Of a DNA stretch of 64,000 bases, positions 17,522-26,824 are shown piece by piece; the first letter of the stretch is position 1; each line of letters starts with the position of its first letter. Under the pieces are notes generated by a model that did not search any database, had not been told where the DNA came from, and was given only the letters and a program-made list of their open reading frames with translations. The DNA comes from Anaerolineae bacterium (lineage in GTDB: Bacteria > Chloroflexota > Anaerolineae > Aggregatilineales > Phototrophicaceae), in assembly GCA_025055175.1 (NCBI GenBank), contig JANWYT010000015.1:1-64000 (forward strand), written 5' to 3'. Position numbers and translations under genes: made by a program.

Positions 17522-19074
17522 TAGCCATCGGGTGCGCCCCAACCGCCGCCGCCAGGCGTCTCAATCAGCAGACGGTCGCCTGGCTGCACACGCAGGCTGA
17601 CTTTGCCGCGCAAGGCGCGCTTGCGTCCGTTGCGGATGAGCCAAGCCCGCCCTGGTGATCCGCAGCTGCCGCCGCGCAGGCCGTAAGGCCCGTGCCGCCG
17701 CCGTTCGCTGTTGAGCGTGACCAGCGCCTCGCTCAGGAATTCGTATTCGCGCGCTAGGCCCTCGCCGCCTGGGAACTGGCCTGCGCCGCCGCTGCCGCTG
17801 CGCAGATCATAGCGCCAGACGCGAAGTGGATAGGTCAGCTCTAGAGCTTCGATCGGCGTGTTCTGGGTGTTAGTCATGTGGCATTGGCGTCCGCTGAGGC
17901 CTGGGCCTTGTGGGCCGCCGCCGTGTCCACCGCCCAGCGTCTCGTAGTAGACGAAGCGTCCATCGAATGCGCCGATGGTGAGGTTGTTCATCGTCCCCTG
18001 GCTGGCAGCAGGAATGCGTTGCGGCAAAGCTTGGGCCAGCGCCCCTAGCAAAACATCGACGACGCGCTGACTCGTCTCGGTATTGCCCGCCGCCACCGCC
18101 GCCGGGAAGTGCGGGTTGAGGACGCTGCCCTGCGGTGCGACGACTTCTAGCGGAGCAAAACAGCCTGCGTTCATGGGAATGTCGTCTTCGGCCAGCAGGC
18201 GCACCACGTAGACCAAAGCGGATTGGACGATGGGCAGGACGGCGTTTACGTTGCCGCGCACCTGCGGCGCGCTGGCGCTGAAATCGGCCACCAGGCGCGC
18301 TCCGTTTACGCGCAGTTCCACGCTGATGGGGATGTCTCGGTCGCGCTGACCATCTCCTTCCAGGAAGTCGGTGAAGCGGTAGACGCCATCAGGGATGGCG
18401 CAGATAGTGGCTTCAGTGAGTCGCTGCGCGTAAGCGATCAGCGCTTCGGCGTGAGCCTGGGTGCTGTCGTGGCCGTAGCGCACGATCAGCTCGCGCAGGC
18501 GGCGTTCACCCACGCGATGAGCCGCCATCTGCGCTTCCAAATCGCCTCGGCGTTCTTGTGGCGCGCGGCTATTGGCCATGATGACCGCCAGCAGCCCATC
18601 ATTGAGCCAGCCAGAGAGTTGCAAGAGCGCTGGCGGCAAGATCAAGCCTTCTTGGTATAGATCGGTGCTGAGCGGCAGAGAACCGGGCGACATGCCGCCG
18701 ACGTCGGCGTGATGCGCGCGGCTGGCCAGGTAGAAGGCCACGCCGTCGCCATCGTAGACAGGTGAGATCATCGTCAAGTCGGGCAGGTGCGTGCCGCCAC
18801 CGTAGGGATCGTTCAGAACGATGATGTCGCCTTCGTTGACCCGCTCAAAGTGGGCCAGGGCATGGGCGACGCTAGCGGGCATACTGCCCAGATGGACGGG
18901 AATGTGGGCGGCTTGGGCCACCATGCGCCCTTGCTTATCGAAGACGGCGCAGCTCAAGTCCAGGCGTTCGCGGATGTTGGGGCTGAAGCTGGCGCGGCGC
19001 AACGCTTCGCCCATCTCCTCGGCCACGCCGCTGTATAAGTTGCGGAAGACTTCTAGCGAAATCGGGTCGACCAC
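17521..19074 (-). CDS. Hydantoinase B / oxoprolinase-family protein
   Basis: A 517-residue protein of the HyuB family, the subunit that with HyuA makes ATP-dependent N-methylhydantoinase, 5-oxoprolinase or acetone carboxylase-like enzymes. Typical blocks are NPYSG-like DPISLEVFRNLYSGVAEEM at the start, LNDPYGGGTHLPDL, SRAHHADVGGMSPGS with its metal-binding histidines, and GGSGGAGQFPGGEG-like SGSGGAGQFPGGEGL near the end. The start is GTG at 19074 with AGGAA eight bases upstream. No HyuA partner lies next to it, so it either works with a distant HyuA or alone. The reaction is unknown. Confidence 0.9.
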   Translation of the reverse strand: MVDPISLEVFRNLYSGVAEEMGEALRRASFSPNIRERLDLSCAVFDKQGRMVAQAAHIPVHLGSMPASVAHALAHFERVNEGDIIVLNDPYGGGTHLPDLTMISPVYDGDGVAFYLASRAHHADVGGMSPGSLPLSTDLYQEGLILPPALLQLSGWLNDGLLAVIMANSRAPQERRGDLEAQMAAHRVGERRLRELIVRYGHDSTQAHAEALIAYAQRLTEATICAIPDGVYRFTDFLEGDGQRDRDIPISVELRVNGARLVADFSASAPQVRGNVNAVLPIVQSALVYVVRLLAEDDIPMNAGCFAPLEVVAPQGSVLNPHFPAAVAAGNTETSQRVVDVLLGALAQALPQRIPAASQGTMNNLTIGAFDGRFVYYETLGGGHGGGPQGPGLSGRQCHMTNTQNTPIEALELTYPLRVWRYDLRSGSGGAGQFPGGEGLAREYEFLSEALVTLNSERRRHGPYGLRGGSCGSPGRAWLIRNGRKRALRGKVSLRVQPGDRLLIETPGGGGWGAPDG

Positions 19075-19188
19075 GAGATTCGTTCCTGGCTTACGCGCCG
19101 TTTTGCATTACACTGAATCATAGCACACAAGACGGCCTACTGCCCAAACAGGCCGTTCGCCACAGCCCTCAAGGAAACATTCACCCCC

Positions 19189-21006
19189 ATGAACGCCACT
19201 TCTATCCGTCGCGCACCCCTGCACGCCTGGCATGGAGCAGCTTTGGCCCTGGCCCTGTTCAGCTTCTTCATGGCGGCGCTGGTCAGCCGCGCCGTCTTTG
19301 AGCGCTTGCCTCACCTAGAGGACGAAATTGCCTACTTGTTCCAGGCTAGGGTGTTCGCGCGCGGTCACGTGGCTGTGCCAATCATGCAGCCTACGCGCGG
19401 CTACTGGCAGCCCTTCGTGGTCGATTACGCGCCGACGGGCTTACGCTTCAGCAAATATCCGCCTGGCTGGTCGGCAGCGCTAGCTCTGGGAGAAGCGGCG
19501 GGCCAGGGCTGGATCGTCAACGCGCTGGCGGCGGCGCTGGCGGTGGTGCTAGTTTATCGGCTAGGCTTGGAGGTCTTCAGCCGCGACGTAGGCTTAATCG
19601 GCGCATCGCTGACCGCTTTCTCGCCTGCGGCCCTGCTGCTCAACGGCACGCTGATGGCCCATAGCGTCTCGCTGGCCTGCGCCAGCGCCTTCATGTGGGC
19701 TTATTGGCGCATGGAACGAGCAAATGAACATCAGCGGCCCGCCTGGAGCTGGGGAGCAGCCTGCGGCGTCCTCCTGGGCCTGCTAGCTATCACCCGTCCC
19801 TCACCAGCTTTGGCCCTGGCCCTGCCCTTTGCGGCCTGGAGCGGAGCGCGCCTGCTACGCTACGCCTGGCGAGACGGAGTCGCTGCTGCTTGGCGGCGGC
19901 TCGCGCCGCTGCTGATTTTGGCCGTGCTGGCCCTAGGCCTTAGTCGCCTGTCGAACGCTTACAACCAGGCGGTGACGGGCAACCCTGACCTCAACTTGTA
20001 CACCCTGGTGTGGGATTACGACCGCATTGGCTTCGGTGAAGGCTATGGACGCAGCGGTCACACCCTAGAGAAGGCCTTCCGTCACGCCCGCTTCGACCTA
20101 TCGCTGACCGCCGCCGACCTATTCGGCTGGCAGGTCGGCGAATTCAGCGCAGATGTGCGCGACGGACTACTCAGCCGCGCCAGCTACTATCCGAATTTGG
20201 GCCTGAGCTTCATCATCCTGCCCTTTGGCGTGTTGGGGGCGCTGCTGTGGGGGGCGCGGAGCGCGCGCGCGCGGCTGGCTCGCCTGCTCATCTTCGGTGT
20301 TTGGCTGGCAGGGGCGCTGGGCTGGGCGCTGCTGCCGCTGCGCGTCTTCCCTACTAGTCTCATCCAAGACGCTGCTTTCTCTTGGCTGTGGATCATCGTA
20401 GGCCTGGGCTGGATTTTGTGGCCGTCTCTGGCGGTCGTCCTGCTGGGCTCGCGCGTTCCGCAGTTGGCTTGGGGCTGGCTGCTGGTGGCCCTGGCCCTCA
20501 CGATCATCGTCGTGCAGATGACTTATTGGATCGGCTCACAGCGCTACAGCACGCGCTACTGGTACGAAGCCCTGGGCGCAGTCAGTCTGATCGCCGCCCT
20601 GCCGCTGGCCTGGGTCGTGCAACGTGGGAAGACGGCGCGCCTGCTGGGATACGGAGCGCTGATCGTCGTCCTGCTGGCTAGCCTGTACACCTACAGCCAA
20701 CCGCGCATCAGCCTGCTGCACCGCTTCAACCTCATCTCGCCTCAACTTATCCAGGACGTGATGGCACAACGTGTAGACGACAGGCCGATCCTGGCCATCG
20801 TCAACGGCCCATCGACGGGCGACTCGCGGGTGCGCTGGTTCACCTATGGCGCGCTCATGGCAGCCACCAGCCCCTTCTACGACGGTCCGCTCAGCTTCGC
20901 TCGCGACAGCGGTGGCGCGCGCTCGGCCATCCTAGCGCGCTTCCCCCATCACCAGATCGTCGACCTAGACGCTGAAGGCACGACGATTCGCCTGCGCACG
21001 CCCTAG
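19189..21006 (+). CDS. GT-C glycosyltransferase, ArnT/PMT-like membrane protein
   Basis: A 605-residue polytopic membrane protein. After the first membrane helix comes the acidic loop HLEDEIAYLFQARVFARG, the position of the catalytic acidic residues in family 39-type enzymes that take sugars from a polyprenyl phosphate. A second conserved loop (GLRFSKYPPGWSAALALG) follows. About ten further membrane helices are evident. It probably decorates an envelope lipid or protein with sugar; donor and acceptor are unknown. The ATG at 19189 has AAGGAAA about 11 bases upstream. It is divergent from the HyuB gene. Confidence 0.8.
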   Translation: MNATSIRRAPLHAWHGAALALALFSFFMAALVSRAVFERLPHLEDEIAYLFQARVFARGHVAVPIMQPTRGYWQPFVVDYAPTGLRFSKYPPGWSAALALGEAAGQGWIVNALAAALAVVLVYRLGLEVFSRDVGLIGASLTAFSPAALLLNGTLMAHSVSLACASAFMWAYWRMERANEHQRPAWSWGAACGVLLGLLAITRPSPALALALPFAAWSGARLLRYAWRDGVAAAWRRLAPLLILAVLALGLSRLSNAYNQAVTGNPDLNLYTLVWDYDRIGFGEGYGRSGHTLEKAFRHARFDLSLTAADLFGWQVGEFSADVRDGLLSRASYYPNLGLSFIILPFGVLGALLWGARSARARLARLLIFGVWLAGALGWALLPLRVFPTSLIQDAAFSWLWIIVGLGWILWPSLAVVLLGSRVPQLAWGWLLVALALTIIVVQMTYWIGSQRYSTRYWYEALGAVSLIAALPLAWVVQRGKTARLLGYGALIVVLLASLYTYSQPRISLLHRFNLISPQLIQDVMAQRVDDRPILAIVNGPSTGDSRVRWFTYGALMAATSPFYDGPLSFARDSGGARSAILARFPHHQIVDLDAEGTTIRLRTP

Positions 21007-21055
21007 CTCCTCTGTGGAATGTATGAGCGCTGGGCCTTGCGACCGTGAAATTTGG

Positions 21056-21061
21056 TACAAT
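21056..21061 (+). promoter_or_regulatory. -10 box of the TIR-like gene
   Basis: TACAAT lies 63 bases before the ATG at 21124. GCCTTG sits 16 bases upstream as a poor -35 candidate. Confidence 0.3.
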
Positions 21062-21123
21062 CAGCCTGGGCGCGACCCAAGCGACGCGCTGCTCGTCCTC
21101 GTGCAAGGAGACATACCCCGACT

Positions 21124-21828
21124 ATGCTCAACATCGCCTTTCATCCCACCGATCAGGCGCTGGCGGAGAAGCTGCAAGCTGACCTCAGCAAGACCTATAT
21201 TCGCCTGGAGAAGCCCATGCTCATCGTCCTACTCAGCCAGGCAGCCCTGGCCGACGCCGAAGTGAGCCGCAGCGTGCAGCAGGCCCAAGCTGAAGGCGCG
21301 CGAATCGCCGTCATCCTACCGCAAGCGTTGACCAGTCTGCCCGCTCCCTATGCGGGCCTGCCTGTCTTCAGCGCGACCGACGGGCGCTATGAGATGAAAG
21401 GGCTGATGGCTTATCTCAATCGGGTTGATCTGGGAGAAACACGCATAGCGCGCAGCCGCGCGCTGCTGCTGCTCATGCTCGTCAGCGTGGCCGTCATGTT
21501 CGTCCTGGCGCTGTGGGGCGTCGGCTCTGGCCAGGTGCGCTTCCCCTCTAGCGAATACGCCACCGACGACGCCATCGCCTTCAGCCAAATCCAAACGCTC
21601 ACCTTCCCCACGCTTGATCCGCTCATGCCGCGCAGCACAGAAGACGCGCTGGCCTTCCCCGCCACTGTGCAGGCCGCGCCCACGCGCAATCGACCCTATT
21701 TGGCGGGGACAGCCACCGCCTTGCCGCGCAACCTGGCCGCCACTCAAGAAGCCATCGCCACCAACGCGCTCATGACCATGCAGGTTCAGACTCAGGCAGC
21801 GCAGGTCAGCTCCACACCTACGCGTTAG
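21124..21828 (+). CDS. TIR-like domain membrane protein
   Basis: A 234-residue protein. Residues 1-105 resemble a small TIR-type flavodoxin-like fold: MLNIAFHPTDQALAEKLQAD, then LEKPMLIVLLSQAALADAEV and ARIAVILPQAL. A single membrane helix (about 112-133) follows, then a long Ala/Thr/Pro/Gln-rich tail. Fewer residues than usual lie before the first strand, and the catalytic glutamate of NADase TIR domains is not evident. The N-terminal part would be cytoplasmic and the tail outside. The ATG at 21124 has AAGGAG 13 bases upstream, a long spacing. The last 11 bases overlap the convergent methyltransferase gene. Its role may be as an adaptor. Confidence 0.55.
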   Translation: MLNIAFHPTDQALAEKLQADLSKTYIRLEKPMLIVLLSQAALADAEVSRSVQQAQAEGARIAVILPQALTSLPAPYAGLPVFSATDGRYEMKGLMAYLNRVDLGETRIARSRALLLLMLVSVAVMFVLALWGVGSGQVRFPSSEYATDDAIAFSQIQTLTFPTLDPLMPRSTEDALAFPATVQAAPTRNRPYLAGTATALPRNLAATQEAIATNALMTMQVQTQAAQVSSTPTR

Positions 21829-22525
21829 CGCTGCCCACCCCCACCGACTTGCGGAACAAGCGCGCGCCTTTCTCCGTGTCCCAGGTCGGCAGCTCCTCTA
21901 GCGCGAAGGACGACAGCCAGCGCTCAGCCGCCTGGGCTTCGTCGTGGCGGGCCGCGTCGTCCAACAGAATGAGTGCGCCCTCGGCCAAAGCTGCATAGCA
22001 GACGGGCAAAGCAGGATAGCGCACCATCGGCTCAGGGTTGCCATGCTGCGTCGGCCCATCGATCAGCAGCAGGTCGTAGCCTTGCGCAGGCGGTGGTGGC
22101 ACAGCCCCACAATCATACCAGGCCCAGGCTCGGCCCTCTAAACTGAGCGGCTTCAGCGGCGCGTGGATGACGCGGGCATAGCTGCTCAGGCCATGCGCGT
22201 CCAATTCATCGCGGGTGGCCTGAGCGAAGCACGCCTCATGATCCAGGCTGACGATCTGGCCCTGAGGAAGCTGGCCCAGACGCTCTAGCGCATAGGCCAG
22301 CAGCAGCGTTGATGTTCCGCCGCCGCATTCCAAGATGGCGCGCGGTTGGTGACGCAAGGTCAGGCGCAGCAGCAGACGACCAAAATCCGGCGAGATAGCC
22401 CAGCCGCGCATGGGGGGCAGGGGCAGGCGCGGTCGCAGATGGTGTAGCAGGGCCAGATACGCCTCGGTTTGGACATAGCTGGCCCGTACTTCGCGCAGCA
22501 AATCCATCAGCGTTGGCTCGACCAC
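21818..22525 (-). CDS. Class I SAM-dependent methyltransferase-like protein
   Basis: A 235-residue protein with a Rossmann methyltransferase core: ILECGGGTSTLLLAYAL is the AdoMet-binding motif I, QIVSLDHEACFA the acidic strand-2 loop, and YDLLLIDGPTQHGNPE motif IV. It resembles uncharacterised enzymes placed beside glycan genes. The start is GTG at 22525 or ATG at 22507, and no strong ribosome site decides between them. It lies 9 bases after the secreted SH3-protein gene on the same strand and is probably co-transcribed. The substrate is unknown. Confidence 0.7.
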   Translation of the reverse strand: MVEPTLMDLLREVRASYVQTEAYLALLHHLRPRLPLPPMRGWAISPDFGRLLLRLTLRHQPRAILECGGGTSTLLLAYALERLGQLPQGQIVSLDHEACFAQATRDELDAHGLSSYARVIHAPLKPLSLEGRAWAWYDCGAVPPPPAQGYDLLLIDGPTQHGNPEPMVRYPALPVCYAALAEGALILLDDAARHDEAQAAERWLSSFALEELPTWDTEKGARLFRKSVGVGSANA

Positions 22526-22534
22526 AGCCAGGGC

Positions 22535-24178
22535 CTAACAGCTCGGAGAGCAAGTGCCATTGATGAAGCCGCTCAGGCTGAGCGACCCGCTGACGGTGTA
22601 GCTGGCATGATATGTACCATTCGAACACATATCACCACTTGTGCCGCTCGGCGAGGTCGCGCCACTGATTTGGCCCTGGCCGCTAGGGTAGTAATTGACG
22701 GAAGATTCGCCAACATCGAGGACGGCGCCGGGCGGCAGCCCGCTCCAGACGACCTTCATGGCGATACCGCAGTCGTAGCCAATGACGAACGGCTCAGGTT
22801 CTACATTCGGCTCAGGCGTGGACGGCTTGAATTCAGGCGGAATGTCGTCGTATGGGATAACGCCAGCGTCAGCTTGGGCGAAGTACCAGCCGGCTTTGTA
22901 ATACCAGTCGCGGATGGCGGGATTTGGGTGGTCGCAGCGGCCAAACCACGCGCCGCCAGGGTCGCAGCGGTTTTGGACGAAGGAGGGCGTGGCCGTCAGG
23001 GTAGGTGCTGGCGTAGGTTGTTGGCGCGTGGGGCGCGGGGTGGGCTGAATTTCGACCACTGTCTCGCATTCCAGGTCAATTGGGTAGTTCAGCACGTCAG
23101 GCGAGACCCTCTCCAGCAAGCACCAGTCTTGTCCCAGGACGACAGATGGCACGTCCTCTGGCTCGCTGAAGGGACAGGATACCTCGCGGTCGTTCGACTC
23201 GCCGTCGACGCCGCGATTGTCGGGTTCATCCAGGCACACGCGTGAACGCTGGCCCGTCGTGATGACAAGGTCTTGGCCGTCTTTGCCGCCTCCCATGACG
23301 CGCACCTCGCCGTCGATGACGATGATCTCCATCGTGTCGCCGTCGTCGATGATACGGTACAGCACAGTTGAACCCAGCTGCATTCTGGCGCCGTTGATCG
23401 TCAAATCGACCTTGAAGTTCTTTGGGCCTTGTACCAGCAAGACATCGTTGGTGGCTTCTACGCACTCCGGCGCGCCAATGCCAGTGCGCAGATAGAAGGC
23501 CTGCATAGGCATACGCTGCGTACCGTCTAGCTTGGGCAGCGCGCTCAGGTCAGCCGCCGACAGGGCAGTGAGCTGCACCCAGCCCACGCGCTCACCAACG
23601 GTGACGCGCGCCCACACTCCATCCGCGCTCAGCCCGTCGGCTTCCACGGCCTGGCCTGCGCTCAGGCTAGCGATGACGTTGCTGCGCGTGTCGGGAGCGC
23701 TGCGCGCGCCGACGTTGACTAGGACGCTGAGCGCGATCGGATCAGCGGGGGTGTAGGCATTTTCTGGCCTGACTGCATTCTCTAGCTCTACGTTGCCGAC
23801 CAAGATGAAAGTCACGGCCTGGCCGGGCAGGCTATTGGGGACGTTGGCTTGTAGGTTGAGCAGGCCAATGCCCCACTGGCGCTCATCTACGCTGAGCTGG
23901 GCCGTCTGAATCTTGGCGATATCGAAGATGCTGGCCCGATCCGAGGGCTTGGAGAAGAAACCTTCGGGGACATCCACTGTGAACTGCGCCGAGACTAGGT
24001 CGTAGCCGTAGCAGGCTTCGTTGCGACCCACGCCAGCGCAGCTATCGCCTAAGGAGACCAGAGCGCGGTTGATGATGTCAGGGCAGCTCCCGCCGCGTTG
24101 GGCTTGGCCGAGAGCGACGCTGAGGCTCAGCACAACTAGCGCTGCGCCCCACAAGGATGACCGCTTGATGGTGAGCAT
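22535..24178 (-). CDS. Secreted SH3b / FecR-like protein
   Basis: A 547-residue exported protein with a signal peptide (about 1-26, hydrophobic core, cut after VALGQAQ). Parts in order: a Cys-containing N domain; a bacterial SH3 domain (about 165-215, VNVGARSAPDTRSNVIASL ... GVWARVTVGERVGWVQL); a FecR-like beta domain (STVLYRIIDDGDTMEIIVID); a Pro/Thr linker; and a Cys-rich C terminus. It shares architecture with the lipoprotein at 35570-37126. It probably sits outside the membrane and binds cell-wall or glycan material, by inference from SH3b domains. The ATG at 24178 has GAGG seven bases upstream. Confidence 0.75.
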   Translation of the reverse strand: MLTIKRSSLWGAALVVLSLSVALGQAQRGGSCPDIINRALVSLGDSCAGVGRNEACYGYDLVSAQFTVDVPEGFFSKPSDRASIFDIAKIQTAQLSVDERQWGIGLLNLQANVPNSLPGQAVTFILVGNVELENAVRPENAYTPADPIALSVLVNVGARSAPDTRSNVIASLSAGQAVEADGLSADGVWARVTVGERVGWVQLTALSAADLSALPKLDGTQRMPMQAFYLRTGIGAPECVEATNDVLLVQGPKNFKVDLTINGARMQLGSTVLYRIIDDGDTMEIIVIDGEVRVMGGGKDGQDLVITTGQRSRVCLDEPDNRGVDGESNDREVSCPFSEPEDVPSVVLGQDWCLLERVSPDVLNYPIDLECETVVEIQPTPRPTRQQPTPAPTLTATPSFVQNRCDPGGAWFGRCDHPNPAIRDWYYKAGWYFAQADAGVIPYDDIPPEFKPSTPEPNVEPEPFVIGYDCGIAMKVVWSGLPPGAVLDVGESSVNYYPSGQGQISGATSPSGTSGDMCSNGTYHASYTVSGSLSLSGFINGTCSPSC

Positions 24179-24217
24179 GACTCTGCCTCATATCACTAAA
24201 ATAAAAAAGGTATTTTT

Positions 24218-24246
24218 ACTGTATGCTGATTTCTTGATGAGCGCAA
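24218..24246 (-). promoter_or_regulatory. Sigma-70-type promoter of the SH3 protein gene
   Basis: On the minus strand TTGCGC (24246-24241), a 17-base spacer and TACAGT (24223-24218) lie 40 bases before the ATG at 24178. The leader between them is very AT-rich. Confidence 0.5.
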
Positions 24247-24398
24247 ATCATCTCATCAGAGCGCCAAGCCTACGTTCAGCCTACGTTTCTCCGCCGCTTC
24301 AGGGAACACTTTGCCGACGTCATTCGCTGATACAGACAGTCCGATGGCGTCCGCCGTCACATCCAGCATGGGCTTTTCATTTTCAGAGGACAGCGTCC

Positions 24399-25325
24399 TC
24401 AACGCCGTTCGTGACGCTTCAGACGACGCTCCATCGTCTGCACCAAGATAGAGCCAGTGACGGTCATCGTTAGGTAGATGAGCGACAGCACTAGGTAGGT
24501 CTCCAGGTACTGGAAGCTGCTGCCCGACCATTTGCGCGCCAATTGGGTGATCTCGTTCGTCCCCAGGATCGTCACCAGCGACGTATCTTTAATCATGGCT
24601 ACGAAGTCGTTGCCCAGGGGCGGCAATATGGTGCGGATAGCCTGTGGCACGACGATCAGGCGCATGGTCTGCAGGTAAGTCATGCCCAGCGAACGCGCCG
24701 CCTCCACCTGGCCCTTTGGCACGCTGACGATCCCCGCGCGGAAGACTTCCGCCAAAAACGCGCCGTAGATGAGCGACAAGCCAGCGATAGCTGTGCCTTC
24801 ATCGCGTCCGCGCCACACCAAATCAGGAATTTCAGGATTGTTGAGCAGACTACGCAGCAGCGGCAGAATTTCGCTGTTGATGACGCCGCGCAGAGCCGGC
24901 ACGATGATGAAGCCTGCAATCAACAGGAAGACCAGGGCCGGTATGCCGCGCATGAACTCCACATAGAAGGTCGCAGCGTTATAGACCAGGGTGTGCAGCA
25001 CAGAGACCAAGTGGCGCTTCCATCCCGCCCCATGATCGAGGATACGGGGCGGATAAGCACGGATAAGGCCGACAATCAGGCCAATCACCAGGGCGATCAA
25101 ATAAGATACTACCGCCAAATAAATGGTCAAGCCAATGCCATCATCCAGCTCGTCATAAATCCGCCGATAATCTGGGCTGCTGCTGATGGAGATGACGACG
25201 TAAATCCACAGAATCACGATGGCTACAAACCACCAGGGAATACGCACCCAGCGCCGCCAGGGGATGAAAAGGGTGTCGTCGTTCTTACGTTTGCTGATGT
25301 TTTGCTCGCTGCTGAGAGCGTTCAT
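24399..25325 (-). CDS. Polar amino-acid ABC transporter permease
   Basis: A 308-residue inner-membrane permease of the His/Glu/Gln family. An extended N-terminal segment precedes the helices. The conserved EAA loop is in SVPKGQVEAARSLGMTYLQ, followed by VVPQAIRTILPPLGN, where the ATPase docks. The frame is open upstream to 25460, but the ATG at 25325 (MNALSSEQNIS) has AGGAAAG ten bases before it. The binding-protein gene lies upstream on the same strand with a terminator-like hairpin between. The ATPase subunit is not adjacent; the candidate is at 42279-43049. Confidence 0.92.
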   Translation of the reverse strand: MNALSSEQNISKRKNDDTLFIPWRRWVRIPWWFVAIVILWIYVVISISSSPDYRRIYDELDDGIGLTIYLAVVSYLIALVIGLIVGLIRAYPPRILDHGAGWKRHLVSVLHTLVYNAATFYVEFMRGIPALVFLLIAGFIIVPALRGVINSEILPLLRSLLNNPEIPDLVWRGRDEGTAIAGLSLIYGAFLAEVFRAGIVSVPKGQVEAARSLGMTYLQTMRLIVVPQAIRTILPPLGNDFVAMIKDTSLVTILGTNEITQLARKWSGSSFQYLETYLVLSLIYLTMTVTGSILVQTMERRLKRHERR

Positions 25326-25362
25326 GAGCCAATGCTTTCCTGAGAATGTGCTGTGACTTCGG

Positions 25363-25399
25363 GAAAAATCAAAGGGGCAAGGCCCGCAGCCTTGCCCCT
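25363..25399 (-). terminator. Terminator or attenuator between binding protein and permease genes
   Basis: On the minus strand AGGGGCAAGGC and GCCTTGCCCCT form a perfect 11-bp stem with a 5-base loop, followed by TTGATTTTTCCC. It begins about 20 bases after the binding-protein stop. Partial read-through would give much more binding protein than permease, as is common for such transporters. Confidence 0.75.
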
Positions 25400-25420
25400 C
25401 CAACAACCTGTGGCAAAGGA

Positions 25421-26224
25421 TTAACGGCTCATGGCCGCGCGGAACGGCTCGAAGCCCCACTTGACGTTGATCGCGTCCAGCGTGCCATCCGCAATCATGC
25501 TCTCCAGCGCCGCGTTGAAGGCCTCCACCAACGGACTACCCTTCGGGAAGGCGAAGCCCAGTTGTTCGTTGGTCTTGATCGGGTCTTCAATCAGACGAAT
25601 CTGGTCAGCATTCTCACCCACATAGCCCTGGCCCGCCACGTCGTCGATGACGGTGGCGTCCACGTCGCCAGCGATCAACGCCTGAATGGCCGCGCCGAAG
25701 TTGTCGAAGGCCACAATCCGCTCATCCCCCACCAGCTCTTGGGCCGTCAGGAAGTTGGTCGTGCCAGTCTGCACGCTGATCTTGAGGTTCTCATCGGCCA
25801 CGAATTCTTCCACGCTGTCGAAGCGAGCTTCGCCCAGGCGCACCATCAGACGCTGGGTGATGTTGGCGTAGCCCATGCTGAAGTCGATGAGCTGACGACG
25901 CTCTTCGGTGATGGTGATCCCGTCGGCAGCCACGTCGAATTCGCCCCGACTGACGGCAACGATCATGCCATCCCAGCTCGTCTCGATGAACTGCGGCACG
26001 CAGTTGAGGCGCGCGCAGATTTCGTTGATGGTGTCGTAGTCCCAACCGACGGCTTCGCCAGTGGCGGTGTCGATGAAGTTGAAGGGCGGATAGGCGTTCT
26101 CAACCGCCACGGTGATCGTGCGTCCACCCAGGTCGGGCAGAGCAGAGGCTTGGGCTTGCACGGCAGGGGCTGCCAGCACTAACAGCGAAGAGAGCGCCAG
26201 GACGAGGCGTTTCATGCTCAGCAT
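25421..26224 (-). CDS. Amino-acid ABC transporter substrate-binding protein
   Basis: A 267-residue exported binding protein of solute-binding family 3. A signal peptide (about 1-25, cut near AVQAQA) is followed by the family start [21 protein letters not shown], then [36 protein letters not shown] and [14 protein letters not shown]. It would catch a polar amino acid or related compound for the permease next door. Two ATGs are close together (26224 and 26215); the first is chosen because AAAGGAG lies 8 bases upstream. No lipobox is evident, which is notable if the cell has only one membrane. Confidence 0.93.
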   Translation of the reverse strand: MLSMKRLVLALSSLLVLAAPAVQAQASALPDLGGRTITVAVENAYPPFNFIDTATGEAVGWDYDTINEICARLNCVPQFIETSWDGMIVAVSRGEFDVAADGITITEERRQLIDFSMGYANITQRLMVRLGEARFDSVEEFVADENLKISVQTGTTNFLTAQELVGDERIVAFDNFGAAIQALIAGDVDATVIDDVAGQGYVGENADQIRLIEDPIKTNEQLGFAFPKGSPLVEAFNAALESMIADGTLDAINVKWGFEPFRAAMSR

Positions 26225-26277
26225 CGGTCATGCTCCTTTAACTGGTTTGCAAAGGGGGCTTAAGAGCCATATTCTTA

Positions 26278-26306
26278 ACTATAACAAGCCCTAAGCATTT
26301 TGCCTA
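26278..26306 (-). promoter_or_regulatory. Possible promoter of the binding-protein gene
   Basis: On the minus strand TAGGCA (26306-26301), a 17-base spacer and TATAGT (26283-26278). The same TATAGT -10 occurs at the ABC ATPase gene (42227-42232). The -35 is weak. Confidence 0.35.
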
Positions 26307-26323
26307 TGAGTTTGATGAAAAAT

Positions 26324-26824
26324 TCAACCCAGCAGGCCTTTTTGCCAGCGGGCCGCCAGCTGCTGCGAGGGATAGAAAGCCAGCGGTGGCAGGTCTGCAC
26401 GAGCGAACCAGCCCAGCGCGTCGGCGTCGTCGGCGGCCTGTGGCCTGCCGTCCAGCCAGGCACAAGCGTAAGCGATCACTAAGTCGGCCTGGCCGTCGTC
26501 GCGACGCGGGAAAATCTCCAACAGGCGCTCCACTTGCACATGCAAGCCCGTCTCCTCCAGCACCTCGCGCACGACGGCCTGCTGCGGGTCTTCGTCGTAA
26601 TCCATGAAGCCAGCGGGCATGGCCCACTGACCCTGGTGCGGTGGGAGGGCGCGGCGCACCAGCAGCAGGCGCTCTTCATGAACGATGAAGGCCAGCACCG
26701 CCACTTTGGGATCGAAGTAGACGACCAGGCTGCACTGTGGGCAGACAGGCCTCAGGCGTCCGCTGGCCTGCTGCCAAGTCAAAGGCGCGCCGCAGCGTGG
26801 GCAGAAGTTGGCTTCTCGGCTCAT
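26324..26824 (-). CDS. Nudix hydrolase with N-terminal zinc ribbon
   Basis: A 166-residue Nudix protein. Residues 8-33 hold a zinc ribbon (C-P-R-C ... C-P-Q-C), and the Nudix box is GFMDYDEDPQQAVVREVLEE followed by TGL, matching G-x5-E-x7-R-E-x2-E-E-x-G. This layout resembles the C-terminal part of NADH pyrophosphatase NudC, which hydrolyses NADH or decaps RNA, but without the N-terminal domain. The ATG at 26824 overlaps the anti-sigma-like gene stop (ATGA), so the two are translationally coupled. Whether it takes part in the sigma circuit is not known. Confidence 0.88.
   Translation of the reverse strand: MSREANFCPRCGAPLTWQQASGRLRPVCPQCSLVVYFDPKVAVLAFIVHEERLLLVRRALPPHQGQWAMPAGFMDYDEDPQQAVVREVLEETGLHVQVERLLEIFPRRDDGQADLVIAYACAWLDGRPQAADDADALGWFARADLPPLAFYPSQQLAARWQKGLLG

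Noticed and set aside
17171..17524. 117-codon plus-strand frame between YfhO and HyuB genes
   Set aside because: It starts at TTG without a ribosome site, ends inside the terminator hairpin and has Cys/Arg-rich, non-protein-like composition.
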